This document shows positions 38,132-47,850 of a stretch of 64,000 nt of DNA, one piece after another; the first letter of the stretch is position 1, and every line of letters begins with the position of its first letter. A program made the translations under genes and the position numbers. The DNA comes from Oligoflexia bacterium (GTDB lineage: Bacteria; Bdellovibrionota_C; UBA2361; JAFLCA01), in the NCBI GenBank assembly GCA_019694465.1, contig JAIBBV010000010.1:1-64000 (forward strand), read 5' to 3'. A model generated the notes under the pieces. That model was given only the letters and a program-made list of their open reading frames with translations, was not told the origin of the DNA and did no database searches.

Positions 38132-39901
38132 CTAGAACAGCAGTGACGGACGCATTCCTGGATAGCGCGCTTGCAAAGCCGCAATCCGCGACTTCTCCAG
38201 CTCCACTTTGTCATGGTATCCCATTTCCCGCCAAACACTCTGTAGCTGTTCGCGAATCACCAGCATACGCGGATGCTCGTCCATTCCGAACTTTGACAAA
38301 ATCGCGCTAGCTGACACAAATCGACCAGCCCCTGCAGCAAATTTACCTCGCAAAACGCTAGCGACCCCCAGCGCCGAAAAATAAGCGGCGCGCGACGTGG
38401 CCTCTCCAACCACCATGTTCAATGGCAGCATAGACCCAGCACGGTCAAAGAATAATTCCGCAGATTCATGATCACCAAGCAAATACCCAAGCATTGCTCG
38501 GCGCGCGTAAGCTAGGGCCACTATTGTATTGGGAGCTGGCAACGCGCCATCGAGCGGGAGCTCCAAAACCCCCACTGCCATCTTCGCGTCAGTCAGAGCA
38601 CTTCCTCCATCCTCTAGCAACAACCTGACATCAGAGCGCCTCATTAGCAGAGTCGACCTAAACTCCTTGGATAAAACATTAGTGTAGTTGTCAGCCAGAG
38701 CAGCATCCAAAAAACCAAGCGCCTGATGCAAATTTCCAGAGTAGAAAGCGCAAGTTGCTTTGCGAGCATCCAGCATAGCCTGGAGCGAACCACGAAAATC
38801 TTCTGGAATTCTTTGGTCGAGCTTAGCGAGCAATTCTTGAGCTGCAGGCACCTCAAGCAGTTCAATCTGCGCATCCACAGCTGACAACAAAAACGATGCT
38901 CTGGCACTAGGTGCTATATGGGAGGCGCGATCAATTGAGTCAACAAACTCGGCCGTTGCCTCGCGCGCCAATTCAAGCCTTCCAACTCCAATAAGAGCAA
39001 AGGCGCGCACGCGCTTACATTCAAGATCGACAAGCTCACGTTCAGGCTCTTCAGCGGGCAGTGTATCTAGAGCAGCTCTGGCGACCTGCAATAACATTAA
39101 ACAAATAGCACCCTGCCCCTGTTGATAGTTTAGCAGCGCCTGCCCAATGCTTGCGCGAGCTTTCAAAACTCCCATCTCTGAGCCGGCGCTTGTGACACGA
39201 TCAATAACATCTGTCACAAAATAATAAGCTCGCCCGGCATCAGTAAGCTGCCCATACTCAAAGCATGCCTCGGCGTACGAAAGCATCTGTCGACACGATA
39301 CGACTAGATCATCAGGCGCTCCATTAGCTTCCAGCGCCTTGTACAGTTGCAAAGCACTCATCTGAAAGGCTGCAGCCCGTACAGGGTCACCTTTACGCGC
39401 ATGAACTAGGGCTGCATTTAATCTTAGGCTGAGCGCCTCAACCGACGGCATTTCACGCACACTATCCGCAAGTTTCAGCGCTATATCAAAAGAGTGTGCA
39501 GCAACGTCAAGTCGGTCGTTGCGCGCTTCGAAATCTCCCAGGCGACGTTGAACTTCGATTAAAGTCAATAAAGTTTTGTCATCACCAGCCGTCAGGCGAG
39601 CACCTAGTCGTCGATAACAGTCTCGTACGGCATCCTGTTGCGCAAAGCGTGCTCCAATTTGTTCGAATACCCCCAAGGACCACATCACAACTGGATCGGT
39701 GGGAGTTAAATTGGATAAGGCGAGCTCATAGGCCCTCTGTGCCGAACTAACAGCAGCCGGATCATTCCCATTTAAGAGCCGAATTGCATCACGAACCAGC
39801 GGATCTATGGCACCCACGTCAGCATGAGCAACATGACTGACGTCTGCGCCTAAGTCAGCATTCGTGAAAAAGATTGGGCGATGAGCTGGCAACATATGCA
39901 A
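38132..39901 (-). CDS. large alpha-helical repeat protein (TPR-like)
   Basis: The 589-residue protein has no signal peptide or membrane helix. It is almost entirely helical, with repeated Ala/Leu-rich pairs about 35-40 residues apart (for example ALNAALVHARKGDPVRAAAFQM-like and YAEACFEYGQLTDAGRAYYF segments) in the manner of tetratricopeptide repeats. Individual repeats are degenerate. No catalytic motif was seen. It stands alone between converging or distant neighbours. Possible scaffold; function unknown. Confidence 0.65.
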   Translation of the reverse strand: MHMLPAHRPIFFTNADLGADVSHVAHADVGAIDPLVRDAIRLLNGNDPAAVSSAQRAYELALSNLTPTDPVVMWSLGVFEQIGARFAQQDAVRDCYRRLGARLTAGDDKTLLTLIEVQRRLGDFEARNDRLDVAAHSFDIALKLADSVREMPSVEALSLRLNAALVHARKGDPVRAAAFQMSALQLYKALEANGAPDDLVVSCRQMLSYAEACFEYGQLTDAGRAYYFVTDVIDRVTSAGSEMGVLKARASIGQALLNYQQGQGAICLMLLQVARAALDTLPAEEPERELVDLECKRVRAFALIGVGRLELAREATAEFVDSIDRASHIAPSARASFLLSAVDAQIELLEVPAAQELLAKLDQRIPEDFRGSLQAMLDARKATCAFYSGNLHQALGFLDAALADNYTNVLSKEFRSTLLMRRSDVRLLLEDGGSALTDAKMAVGVLELPLDGALPAPNTIVALAYARRAMLGYLLGDHESAELFFDRAGSMLPLNMVVGEATSRAAYFSALGVASVLRGKFAAGAGRFVSASAILSKFGMDEHPRMLVIREQLQSVWREMGYHDKVELEKSRIAALQARYPGMRPSLLF

Positions 39902-40045
39902 AACAAGAGATCCGCAAAAAGCGCACTAATGCTCCTTTAATGGCATGAGTAGTTTAGTTGAATGCTAAGTCTAACTCAAAGCGTAGCACCAGGGCGAAAA
40001 TATCTGTAGTTCTAGTAGCTTAGGCCAGACATACGGCGCACCCAG

Positions 40046-41575
40046 TTACAACTCATCTGGCCCTTCGCCAGAAGGTGTCGCTGACACTGCAACCTTAGCC
40101 GACGGAATGGCAGGACTTGAAAAGCGCGCTGGTTCAAAATCTTCCGGACGCAAACCGTCTACGCTTGCGTTACACACTAAAAGCCGCGAACTATCAACAA
40201 TGTACGCTTCGTGCCGCGCGTGGCTATAAACAAGTACCCAAGCATTGTACAACCAACGGTGCTTATCACTATCAGCAGCGCTGCCGTACAGCGCCATGAT
40301 AGTCTTATCTAAGCGACCAGTTTTATCGTACACAAAACGATAAACTGGGAGCATATTCTCCTGATCGACATACAACACCTGTCGCCCGCTTTTTGCGAAA
40401 GGATCGCGAGAAGAAAGATCAACCCTCCATAGCAGTCGGGGAGTAAAAATGCTGGCGGTCGGCAACCAGCCCGCACCGCCGTTAAACTTACCCGTTTCGA
40501 AGTTCCAGTTGGAGCTCAAGTGTTCTACTGCACTACCTGAAGCACCGCGGCTCACAAGCTGACATCCATTGGGCTGCGAAACAGCCTCTCGGTATTCAGT
40601 TGAACTAAACGGCACAAGCGCCGTGACTTGTCCGCCCAACTTTGCACTAACCAGATCCCACGCACCAGACCAGGCAAACATATCATCTGGAGCAAACTCT
40701 GAACGGAAGAATGGATCGCCTCTATTAGAGCCGCTTAGTTGGCGCAACTTCGAAATTACCGGTGAATACAACCAAAAAGCGTCTTCGCCTCCAGCAAACA
40801 AGCGAAAAGTTAACCATTCAAAGCCACGCACAGGTTGAGGCGAAAGAATGCGAATCGATTCGCGCCATAATTGCGTTGGCACATCCTTCTGCACTAGCGC
40901 TGGTGGGTATACGCGCGCAAGCCGGCCCGACATAACACGATACATTTTGCCGCTACCCACCCAGAAAAACTGAAATTGCTGTTCGCTGGCGCGCTGGCTA
41001 GCAAGCACCCCGTAAGAGTTCCACAATATCTTTTTTGCAGCGACGTCTGGGTCACTTTCACGTCTGATCTGCTCGGCTGTCCCAAAAAGAAAACCGCGTC
41101 GCGATGACAGCGCAGCACGCAATGCCACAAAGTCCATACTGACTGACTCTAGCGGACTAGCACTGGCGCGGATCCAATCTTGATCCCAGGCAGGGGGGAC
41201 GGACGATAGGGATCCAGCTTCAATAAATACTGGAGCCTCTTGAAATAACTGATAGAGCTCTGGAACTAGCAATGCACCATACTGTCGTATATTTGTAGAT
41301 GAAATCTGCAAAGGGGCAGCTTTAGCATTCGACAGGTCAGGCAACACCAGAGGCTGAGCTACAACAGTGCCAGTAATAGACACAGCACTCAGTAGTACAC
41401 ACTTGATGAGACTCGAAGTTGAGAGTTCCGCTTTACGCACTTTTCGTAAGCGCTGAGCAATGCAGCTGTAAAAACTAGCGAAAGAAAAGTAGGGCTCAAC
41501 TCTCACACGCATCTGTTTGAATATGTAGCAGGCTCTGCGAAGCTCCACAAATTCAGGAGCGCTCAGTAGCCTCAC
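40046..41575 (-). CDS. DUF1329 exported protein
   Basis: After a long N-terminal extension, a signal sequence (SLIKCVLLSAVSITGTVVA) precedes a beta-rich domain. Several segments fit DUF1329, a LolA/LolB-like outer-membrane-directed family: FWLYSPVISKLRQLSGSNRG, FAPDDMFAWSGAWDL, RVDLSSRDPFAKSGRQVLYVD and YKFVYDKTGRL-like. The frame starts with GTG 41575, overlapping the nuoI stop, while ATG 41512 is an alternative; the real signal peptide suggests a later start still. Possibly handles lipids or hydrophobic compounds in the periplasm. Confidence 0.72.
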   Translation of the reverse strand: MRLLSAPEFVELRRACYIFKQMRVRVEPYFSFASFYSCIAQRLRKVRKAELSTSSLIKCVLLSAVSITGTVVAQPLVLPDLSNAKAAPLQISSTNIRQYGALLVPELYQLFQEAPVFIEAGSLSSVPPAWDQDWIRASASPLESVSMDFVALRAALSSRRGFLFGTAEQIRRESDPDVAAKKILWNSYGVLASQRASEQQFQFFWVGSGKMYRVMSGRLARVYPPALVQKDVPTQLWRESIRILSPQPVRGFEWLTFRLFAGGEDAFWLYSPVISKLRQLSGSNRGDPFFRSEFAPDDMFAWSGAWDLVSAKLGGQVTALVPFSSTEYREAVSQPNGCQLVSRGASGSAVEHLSSNWNFETGKFNGGAGWLPTASIFTPRLLWRVDLSSRDPFAKSGRQVLYVDQENMLPVYRFVYDKTGRLDKTIMALYGSAADSDKHRWLYNAWVLVYSHARHEAYIVDSSRLLVCNASVDGLRPEDFEPARFSSPAIPSAKVAVSATPSGEGPDEL

Positions 41576-42165
41576 GCCGCCTCAAACGGGTGCTTTTCAA
41601 TTTCCTGCATGCGCTTCATATGCATCTGAAACAAACGCTCTGGCCCATATGTTTCAAGCAGGCGCGAACGCTCCATAAGCGTTTCCTTATCCTCTATGAA
41701 TAGGCGCGGGTCTGGTGGGTAAATCTCAGGATGCAAACCGGTATCCATACGGATAGCATCGACAGGGCAAGCCTCGACACAATAGCCACAATAAATGCAC
41801 AGGAGTGTGTCGATTTCATAGCGGTGTGGAAATTTTTCGATTGCCGCATCTTCGTGTTCACTCGCCTCAATGTAAATGCATCGCGCGGGACAGGCTGTAG
41901 CGCATAGAAAACACGAAGTGCACTTAATGCTACCATCAGAATTTAGGGTAAGGCGATGTCTTCCGCGGTAGCGGGCCGGATATGGGCGACGCTCGTTAGG
42001 ATATTGAATACTAGCTGCCGCCTTTACATCTTTGGCAAGTCCAGCCGTATGAAGCACATGCAGAAAAAGATTGCGCATTAGTCTAGAAAACGTGAGAACA
42101 ACTCCCTTGAAAGCCTCTACCACGTAAAGGCGCTCAAAAAATCCCATCTCTTCACGGCGCTTCAT
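41572..42165 (-). CDS. nuoI: NADH-quinone oxidoreductase subunit I
   Basis: About 197 residues carrying two ferredoxin-type 4Fe-4S motifs: CTSCFLCATACPARCIYIEA and CIYCGYCVEACPVDAIRMD, with the spacing of NuoI. Further NuoI marks are YPARYRGRHRL before the first cluster. ATG 42165 has GAAGGA six bases upstream; the frame start at GTG 42195 is less likely. It is part of the hydrophilic arm of complex I, passing electrons to NuoB. No other nuo gene is adjacent. It overlaps the DUF1329 gene. Confidence 0.9.
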   Translation of the reverse strand: MKRREEMGFFERLYVVEAFKGVVLTFSRLMRNLFLHVLHTAGLAKDVKAAASIQYPNERRPYPARYRGRHRLTLNSDGSIKCTSCFLCATACPARCIYIEASEHEDAAIEKFPHRYEIDTLLCIYCGYCVEACPVDAIRMDTGLHPEIYPPDPRLFIEDKETLMERSRLLETYGPERLFQMHMKRMQEIEKHPFEAA

Positions 42166-42279
42166 ACCGAATCCTTCACTAGGTTGAGGCGACACTCCTC
42201 AACACTGCAATAAATAGTTCCAAAACCAGGCGAGCTAACTCATAGCGTCACTTGTAGCATGATTAAAGCAAATGACTTT

Positions 42280-43200
42280 CTATCCTGCAAACTCCTTAAC
42301 TAAGCCCTGAGCCAAGCGCAAAGCCAGCTTGGGAGTGGCGCCACTAATTACGTGAAACCCACGCACATATGGAGCCAGCCTACGGCTAAGACTAAGGCAG
42401 TACTCTATAGAGGCGTCTGACAGATCGGCGGCGCCGGCTCCTTCAAACTCACGCACCAATGCTTCAGGAAGTCTAATTCCGGGCACCTTAGAAAGGCCAA
42501 GCCCAAGCTTTGCTGACTTCCATGGCATTAAACCCGATAAAATGGGGATGCCTATCGGCTGTGCGGCCTTGAAGAATTGCTCTGCTGCATCAGCATCGAA
42601 TACTGGTTGGCTAAGCGCATACCTAGCTCCAGCCTCTTTCTTTCGGCCTAGCCGCTTCAATTCCGCTTGAATATTTCTGGCGTTTGGATTTACAACACAG
42701 CCACAAATAAAGCCTGTACAGCCATCAAGCTCATGTCCCTCTAGGTCAAAGCCACTATTTAACTTCTCGATAAGTCCAAGTAATCCGACCGAGTTAACTT
42801 CAAAAACACCTTTACGCTCAGGACTGTCGCCAACAGTCATTGCATCGCCTGTCAACGCGACCACTGACTTAATCCCCACGCTCCACGAAGCAAGCAAATC
42901 TGCCTGAAGCGCTAGCACGTTTCGATCTCGACAAGAGAGGTTAACTAGCGGCTCAACTTGAAACCGCTGTTTTAAAATCGCCGCGAAGGGAAGCGCTGCC
43001 ATACGCATCTTGGCTAGCGCTGAATCAGTCACATTAATAAGGTCGATGCCGCCAAGCTGCCCCTCGAGGCGAGCCACAACAGGCTCTAGGTTGCTCCCTC
43101 GTGGCGGGTTTACCTCGAGACAGACGATAGTTTTTCCACTGCAATTTATTAGTTCTTTCAAGCCCATAGCAAACTTAGCCCCAAGCGCACTCAACACCAT
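42280..43200 (-). CDS. methylenetetrahydrofolate reductase-like protein
   Basis: A 306-residue protein with the MetF TIM-barrel pattern: VCLEVNPPRG near the start (usual E-x-PP), LVNLSCRDRN, GIKSVVALTGDAMTVGD (the ALTGD signature), ICGCVVNPNA, ARYALSQPVFDADAAEQF (QPVFD signature) and GLMPWKS. This supports FAD-dependent reduction of methylene-THF, or a related C1 reaction. It may be the short MetF form lacking an accessory domain. The start could be ATG 43167. Confidence 0.8.
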   Translation of the reverse strand: MVLSALGAKFAMGLKELINCSGKTIVCLEVNPPRGSNLEPVVARLEGQLGGIDLINVTDSALAKMRMAALPFAAILKQRFQVEPLVNLSCRDRNVLALQADLLASWSVGIKSVVALTGDAMTVGDSPERKGVFEVNSVGLLGLIEKLNSGFDLEGHELDGCTGFICGCVVNPNARNIQAELKRLGRKKEAGARYALSQPVFDADAAEQFFKAAQPIGIPILSGLMPWKSAKLGLGLSKVPGIRLPEALVREFEGAGAADLSDASIEYCLSLSRRLAPYVRGFHVISGATPKLALRLAQGLVKEFAG

Positions 43201-43635
43201 ACTTGGAGCATCTTGCTCTTATCGCATACTTTTAGCCCTCCAAGAACGCCATAATTGGCATTTAGCGCTTGCAAATCATACACAATAGCCTTAGCCTAGC
43301 AGGGCTTCTTAAGAGCACATGCATTACTTCAGTCTCTGTGTCTCTAAGTCTGCAATATTTCGGCTGATTTTATCGTCCGTGAGTTGTGGTACGGAGACGT
43401 AGGCTTATATAGCAAGTGCTACAAGAAGGTTACTGGAATAACAATTATCCAGTTGAGTGCGCCGACTCATAAAGCCTTTCGTCGCTACCGCAGACAAACG
43501 AAAATCGTTGTCCCTGCTGGGCGCGCGGGGCTTAAGGGGTAATGAGCATAGGAAAATAACGGCACGACGCATACGCGGCGGGCATGATCAGTTTTTCGAA
43601 TATGCTCTTTTTTTTAGATACGATGAAGGGCTCGT
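43201..43635. other. divergent intergenic region
   Basis: 435 nt between the divergently transcribed MetF-like and DsbA-family genes. No coding frame of interest and no long inverted repeat were noticed. Promoters for both genes should be here, but none was clear enough to mark. Confidence 0.45.
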
Positions 43636-44250
43636 ATGACCATTAATGTAGAAGTCTATTATTCATTCCAAAGTCCGTACTCCTATTTGGCTATCGATGG
43701 GGTGTACGACCTTCTTCGCAAGTACGACATAGAACTTCTTTGGCAGCCCTTCTCGGCAAAAGCATCAGGGCAGCAACTTCCCCCAACACAGATCATCCCA
43801 GACAAGCTTTCGTACCTCTTTGAGGATACCAAGCGCTTTGCTCAGGAATCTAACCTCCCCTTGGTATTCCCGGAAGGGTGGCCAGAGAATGAGTTTGATC
43901 CAGGCCGAGTTACCCGTGGCGCTTTAATTGCGAATGATATGGGCATCCTCATGGAATACAACACTAAGGTGTTCCACAAGTGGTGGGGTCTTGGTGAAAA
44001 TCCTAATGACGAGAATTTCATGAACGAACTCTGCGAGGAGCTCGATATCGACCTTGGAGATTTCTTGAGCAAGGTTTCTTCTTCAGATACACGCGAGCGC
44101 GTAAAGGGTATCTATAAACGTGGCCGTAAGCTTGGAATTTTCGATACTCCGACTTTCTTGCTAGATAAAGAGCGCATTTTTGGCTTAGACAAGTTACCAT
44201 ATCTTGCCCAACGCTTGGACAAGATGGGACTGCGCCGCCCAAGCAAGTAA
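43636..44250 (+). CDS. DsbA-family protein, 2-hydroxychromene-2-carboxylate isomerase-like
   Basis: The 204-residue protein has a thioredoxin fold with an all-alpha insertion. It begins VEVYYSFQSPYSYLA, the HCCA isomerase/kappa GST-type motif in which Ser replaces the CxxC cysteines of DsbA. The end has RKLGIFDTPTFLLDKERIFGLDKL, with the cis-Pro and the substrate-binding loop of the family. It probably uses glutathione for an isomerisation or conjugation; the substrate is unknown. GAAGGG lies five bases before the ATG. rsmE follows 36 nt downstream. Confidence 0.85.
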   Translation: MTINVEVYYSFQSPYSYLAIDGVYDLLRKYDIELLWQPFSAKASGQQLPPTQIIPDKLSYLFEDTKRFAQESNLPLVFPEGWPENEFDPGRVTRGALIANDMGILMEYNTKVFHKWWGLGENPNDENFMNELCEELDIDLGDFLSKVSSSDTRERVKGIYKRGRKLGIFDTPTFLLDKERIFGLDKLPYLAQRLDKMGLRRPSK

Positions 44251-44286
44251 GCCCAACTTTTTGCTTTTCTGCGATGGAGCGCCGTC

Positions 44287-45066
44287 GTGGCACAATCTCG
44301 ACGGGTCGTTGTTGACTGCGCGCAATGCCATTATGGGCAGGAAATCACTCCAAGCCCTGAGGACTGTCACCACTTAGCGCACGTTCTCCGTCTGGCTGAA
44401 GGCGCACAGGTACAACTTCTCTGCTCAAGGAGCGGACGATCGTACACAACGATTATAGCGCGCCTTAAGCCAACATTCGCGCTAAGGGTAATTGAAGAAA
44501 GATCATCAACAACTCCTCGCTCAAGAGTGAGCCACATAGCCTTTGCACTTGCCAAGGGCGATAAAAATGAATTTATTTGCGAGAAGGCATGTGAGCTTGG
44601 CGCGCGGAACATCATTTTGTGGCAAGCCGATCACAGCGTGGTAAAGTTTAAGCAGGCAGACAAAGAAAAAAAGCTGCTACGTTTTCTAAAAATAATCGAA
44701 GCCGCCTCCAAGCAATCAGGAAATGCTAGTCCGCCTAAATTGTGGCTCTTATCTAACGTAGATGAGCTCTGCACTCTACTGCACCAGCAGGATAAGCCGC
44801 CTCTGGCCCTCATATGCTCATTAGCGCAAAACGCCCGCGACCCCAAAACTCTCGCGCAGGAGCTTCCTGAGCGCTTGCTAGCGCCAATCATTGGTCCAGA
44901 GGGAGACTTCTCCTCTAACGAAGAGCTCGCGCTTCAAAAATTTGGGGCGCTCCCCATGACGCTGGGACCGCTAACACTGCGCTGCGAAACTGCAGCTGTG
45001 GCTGCGCTAGCTAGCATCAACGCACTATGGGGCTTCGAGCGGGACTGCCCTGAAAGTAAGGAATAA
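44287..45066 (+). CDS. rsmE: 16S rRNA (uracil1498-N3)-methyltransferase
   Basis: A 259-residue SPOUT methyltransferase. The N-terminal PUA-like part includes HHLAHVLRLAEGAQVQLL. The catalytic part has FALAKGDKNEFICEKACELGA, the SAM-binding knot IIGPEGDFSSNEE and LGPLTLRCETAAVAAL, all characteristic of RsmE. It methylates U1498 of 16S rRNA using SAM. It starts with GTG 44287, with GGAG eight bases upstream, closely following the DsbA-family gene. Confidence 0.92.
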   Translation: MAQSRRVVVDCAQCHYGQEITPSPEDCHHLAHVLRLAEGAQVQLLCSRSGRSYTTIIARLKPTFALRVIEERSSTTPRSRVSHIAFALAKGDKNEFICEKACELGARNIILWQADHSVVKFKQADKEKKLLRFLKIIEAASKQSGNASPPKLWLLSNVDELCTLLHQQDKPPLALICSLAQNARDPKTLAQELPERLLAPIIGPEGDFSSNEELALQKFGALPMTLGPLTLRCETAAVAALASINALWGFERDCPESKE

Positions 45067-45131
45067 GTTATAGAATGTAGAAATCTGTATTTGATAAACA
45101 GGCAGTGTACGATCTAACCGAAGCTCTTATG

Positions 45132-45215
45132 AAACCACAGAGCGCGCAGAGTTCACAGAGGATGGTAAGGGCCCTAGATCCCTAACCTCCGTGAACTCTG
45201 CGCGCTCTGTGGTTT
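45132..45215. repeat. CACAGAG-type palindromic repeat, copy A
   Basis: Arms 45132-45161 and 45186-45215 are complementary over 30 bp with one mismatch, separated by a 24-nt spacer (45162-45185). The spacer begins ATGGTAAGGG. The sequence to the right, about 60 nt, is shared with copy B at 51 kb. This is the longest and best preserved copy. Confidence 0.88.
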
Positions 45216-45285
45216 TTGATTAGCTACATTAATGTCTGACACTGCCTGTCAGATCGAATAGCGACTATTGCATATAGGGTTAAGT

Positions 45286-46452
45286 ATGAGATGTCCCAAC
45301 TGCAATTTTGTAGGCCCAGACCATCGCGACGTGTGCAGTAAGTGCTACCTGGACTTACGCGAGCACAAGAAGGCGGTTGGAGTTGCTATTTCGAACTCCT
45401 GGGCAACTCACGAAGAGCTATTGAGAGAGTTAGGCATAGCTCCTGCGACTAGCGTTTCGCCCGAGGCGCCAAAACTACAAGCACCTGAGCCAGAAAGGAC
45501 CTCTGAGCTGCCCCAGCCAGTCAGTTCGAGAAATGAAGTAGCAAAGACCGAAAAGGAGGCTATTTCGCAAGGCGCTACGCCAGTACATCCAATAGCGGGA
45601 TTAAAGTTTGGGCCACGCCCAAAGCAGATTGTTCGCCCTGAAATTGAGAAGGAGGCGGCTCGCCTTCTATTTGAAGCCGCTGAAGTCGAATTACGCCAAA
45701 ATGTAGATAACACAGAATTCGAACTAACCTCCGATCAGGACTTGATCGCCCCTCAACGCGAAGGCATACGAGCCATGTTTGCTTTGGCACGTGACGTCTT
45801 TGACGACCCAACACTGGAGCAAGAAATTGCGCGCGCTAAGGTTTCCAGCGCCGATCGCAAAGTTGAGGCTGATTCGTTAAGCGGCATGTTGAAGCAAATT
45901 GAGAGCACAATTACTACCCCAGTAGTAAACTTGCGCTCGGCCATGCGCGATGCTCGTTTAAGAGCAGATGAGGCAGAACGAGAAGAGCCCTTCCGTGAAC
46001 TTGAGCGCGCCAATGCGATTGAGCGCTTAAGTGCGTTCTGTATTGATTTGGCTGCCGTAGCCGTTGCCTCCTACATTTTAGCGGCAGTCTTGATAAGCAA
46101 TATCGAGGGCAGTGCATTTAGCTTAGCCATGCCCGAAACCCTAAGTGGAGGAGAGCCAACTCTTTTCTGGAGCTTGACCGCAGCATGCACGTGCTTGCTC
46201 AGCCTGTTTTACCCTTTGGTTAGCCTTACCTTCTACCGCTCTACGCTGGGCCTGCATCTCCTGTCGCTGCGTGTTGTTAATGAGCGGTTTCGTCGAATTC
46301 GCAACAGCCATGCGCTAGTCCGTAGCTTATCGTTTCCGCTGGCTATCATTAGCGGCATAGGGGTTATCGGAGTCCTCTTTGGCAAACGCGCACTACACGA
46401 TTGGAGCTCACGAACGCTGGTGTGCCGTGCGCCGACCACCGCGCTACGCTAG
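45286..46452 (+). CDS. zinc-ribbon protein with RDD membrane domain
   Basis: The N-terminus starts MRCPNCNFVG and continues to CSKC, a four-cysteine zinc ribbon within residues 3-20. A charged linker of about 230 residues follows. The C-terminal 140 residues are an RDD domain with IERLSAFCIDLAAVAVASY, then membrane segments, STLGLHLLSLRVV and FGKRALHDWSSRTLV. ATG 45286 has AGGG six bases upstream; the TTG at 45268 is an unlikely start. RDD proteins are inner-membrane proteins of poorly known role, possibly transport. The linker shows heptad-like charge patterns. Confidence 0.78.
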   Translation: MRCPNCNFVGPDHRDVCSKCYLDLREHKKAVGVAISNSWATHEELLRELGIAPATSVSPEAPKLQAPEPERTSELPQPVSSRNEVAKTEKEAISQGATPVHPIAGLKFGPRPKQIVRPEIEKEAARLLFEAAEVELRQNVDNTEFELTSDQDLIAPQREGIRAMFALARDVFDDPTLEQEIARAKVSSADRKVEADSLSGMLKQIESTITTPVVNLRSAMRDARLRADEAEREEPFRELERANAIERLSAFCIDLAAVAVASYILAAVLISNIEGSAFSLAMPETLSGGEPTLFWSLTAACTCLLSLFYPLVSLTFYRSTLGLHLLSLRVVNERFRRIRNSHALVRSLSFPLAIISGIGVIGVLFGKRALHDWSSRTLVCRAPTTALR

Positions 46453-46564
46453 CTTTAGGCTCAACCCTTGTTTTCACTACCTACCCATGCTACTCCTTCT
46501 CACTCGGACTACCGTAACCCTGAGATCGGCTTAAGACCTATTAAGTCGGCCTCCTTGAGCATTC

Positions 46565-46637
46565 GCCCAGGTAGCTCAGTTGGTAGAGCAGTGGACTGAA
46601 AATCCACGTGTCGGCGGTTCAATTCCGTCCCTGGGCA
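46565..46637 (+). tRNA. tRNA-Phe (GAA)
   Basis: A 73-nt cloverleaf. The acceptor stem GCCCAGG pairs with CCTGGGC. The D-arm is GCTCAGTTGGTAGAGC. The anticodon arm is GTGGA-CTGAAAA-TCCAC with anticodon GAA. The T-arm has GGTTCAATTCC. The 3' CCA is not encoded (ACAT follows). holA begins 31 nt downstream. Confidence 0.97.
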
Positions 46638-46668
46638 CATTTGTTCTCTTTTCTAGTCGCGTAGCGCC

Positions 46669-47688
46669 ATGGCGGAAAGTGCCGATCCAAAAGCGATCTT
46701 GCAGCGTCTAAAATCCAACAATTGTCCCGTCCCTCTTGTATTCATTTGCGGGCCAGATGCTATTCGTCGCCAACGAGCTAGCGACGCTTGCGTGAGATCC
46801 CTCACCCAACCAAGCACCCAGTGCGAGATCAGGCATTTCACAGCGACTCAGCTGGAGGGTGCTCGAATAAACGAACTGAGAAGCGCTACTATGAATCTGT
46901 CGCTATTCTCACAGCAAAGAATTTTTGTACTTCCTGAGATTAGCTCACTTGATGCACAGGATCTCAAACCAGTGCTCGAGATCATAGACCATGCACCTGA
47001 GCAAACTACGTTCATCGTTGGTGCGCCAACTGCGGCAGCCACTCATCCGCTTACAAAACGAGCCAAACAACTAGGAACCCTCATTTGTTTCGACAAACTG
47101 GAGGGACAGGAACTGCTGGCCTGGATCAAAAAGGAACTTACCGCGCAAGGCATATCAGATTTCGAGCCTACGATTCCGGCTGCCTTGGCTCAAATCGGAC
47201 AGGAATCGCTGGACAGCATTGTCCCTATGGTAGAGCAACTTGCACTTTATTCAGATGGGCAAAAGTTGAAGTTAATGGACCTACATATGTTGTTTCGTAA
47301 CCGTGGCGATGCGAACGAGTTTGAGTTATTAGACGCTCTTACTCAGCAAAAATATGTTCAAGCAGAGATTCTGCTACAGCGCCTATTTGAACTTGGCAAA
47401 AGTCCGTTCGCTTTTGTAGCTCTAATCCAGAAGATGTTCACAACCTACCTTGGAGTGTCTTTGCGAATGCGCGCTGGCCAGGGATCATCAATTATTGCAA
47501 CCGAAATGAACATTAAACCTTGGCTAGCGCAAAAGTACGTCACTTCTTTGCGCTCAATTAGCCCAGCCCGCCTGCGCCGGGCATTAAGAATTATGGTAAG
47601 GGCCGAGGCAAAGCTCAAGAGCAAGTCACTGGGGGCCGAGGTAATATGTAGCGAAGCGTGCAGGCTAATAGCCTTAGGCCCGCGCTAA
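46669..47688 (+). CDS. holA: DNA polymerase III delta subunit
   Basis: The 339-residue protein matches HolA: PLVFICGPDAIRRQRASDACV at the start, the delta N-domain helix NELRSATMNLSLFSQQRIFVLPEI, TTFIVGAPTAA, then AALAQIGQESLDSIVPMVEQLALY and the C-terminal collar domain. It opens the beta clamp for loading onto DNA within the clamp loader. The Walker A motif is degenerate, as expected for delta. It lies directly after tRNA-Phe. Confidence 0.87.
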   Translation: MAESADPKAILQRLKSNNCPVPLVFICGPDAIRRQRASDACVRSLTQPSTQCEIRHFTATQLEGARINELRSATMNLSLFSQQRIFVLPEISSLDAQDLKPVLEIIDHAPEQTTFIVGAPTAAATHPLTKRAKQLGTLICFDKLEGQELLAWIKKELTAQGISDFEPTIPAALAQIGQESLDSIVPMVEQLALYSDGQKLKLMDLHMLFRNRGDANEFELLDALTQQKYVQAEILLQRLFELGKSPFAFVALIQKMFTTYLGVSLRMRAGQGSSIIATEMNIKPWLAQKYVTSLRSISPARLRRALRIMVRAEAKLKSKSLGAEVICSEACRLIALGPR

Positions 47689-47850
47689 GCCCTGTATTGG
47701 CCAAAACCAGTCCAGAAACAAAATTGTGGATTTGCGACCTTTATTAAATCAAAATAGATTTAACTTCAGAAATGCACTTAGGTAGGACAGCCCAACTTTA
47801 CCTTTGGATGAAGTAAACTTTGAAAGTTTTCTCGTTACGACGTTCTGAGC

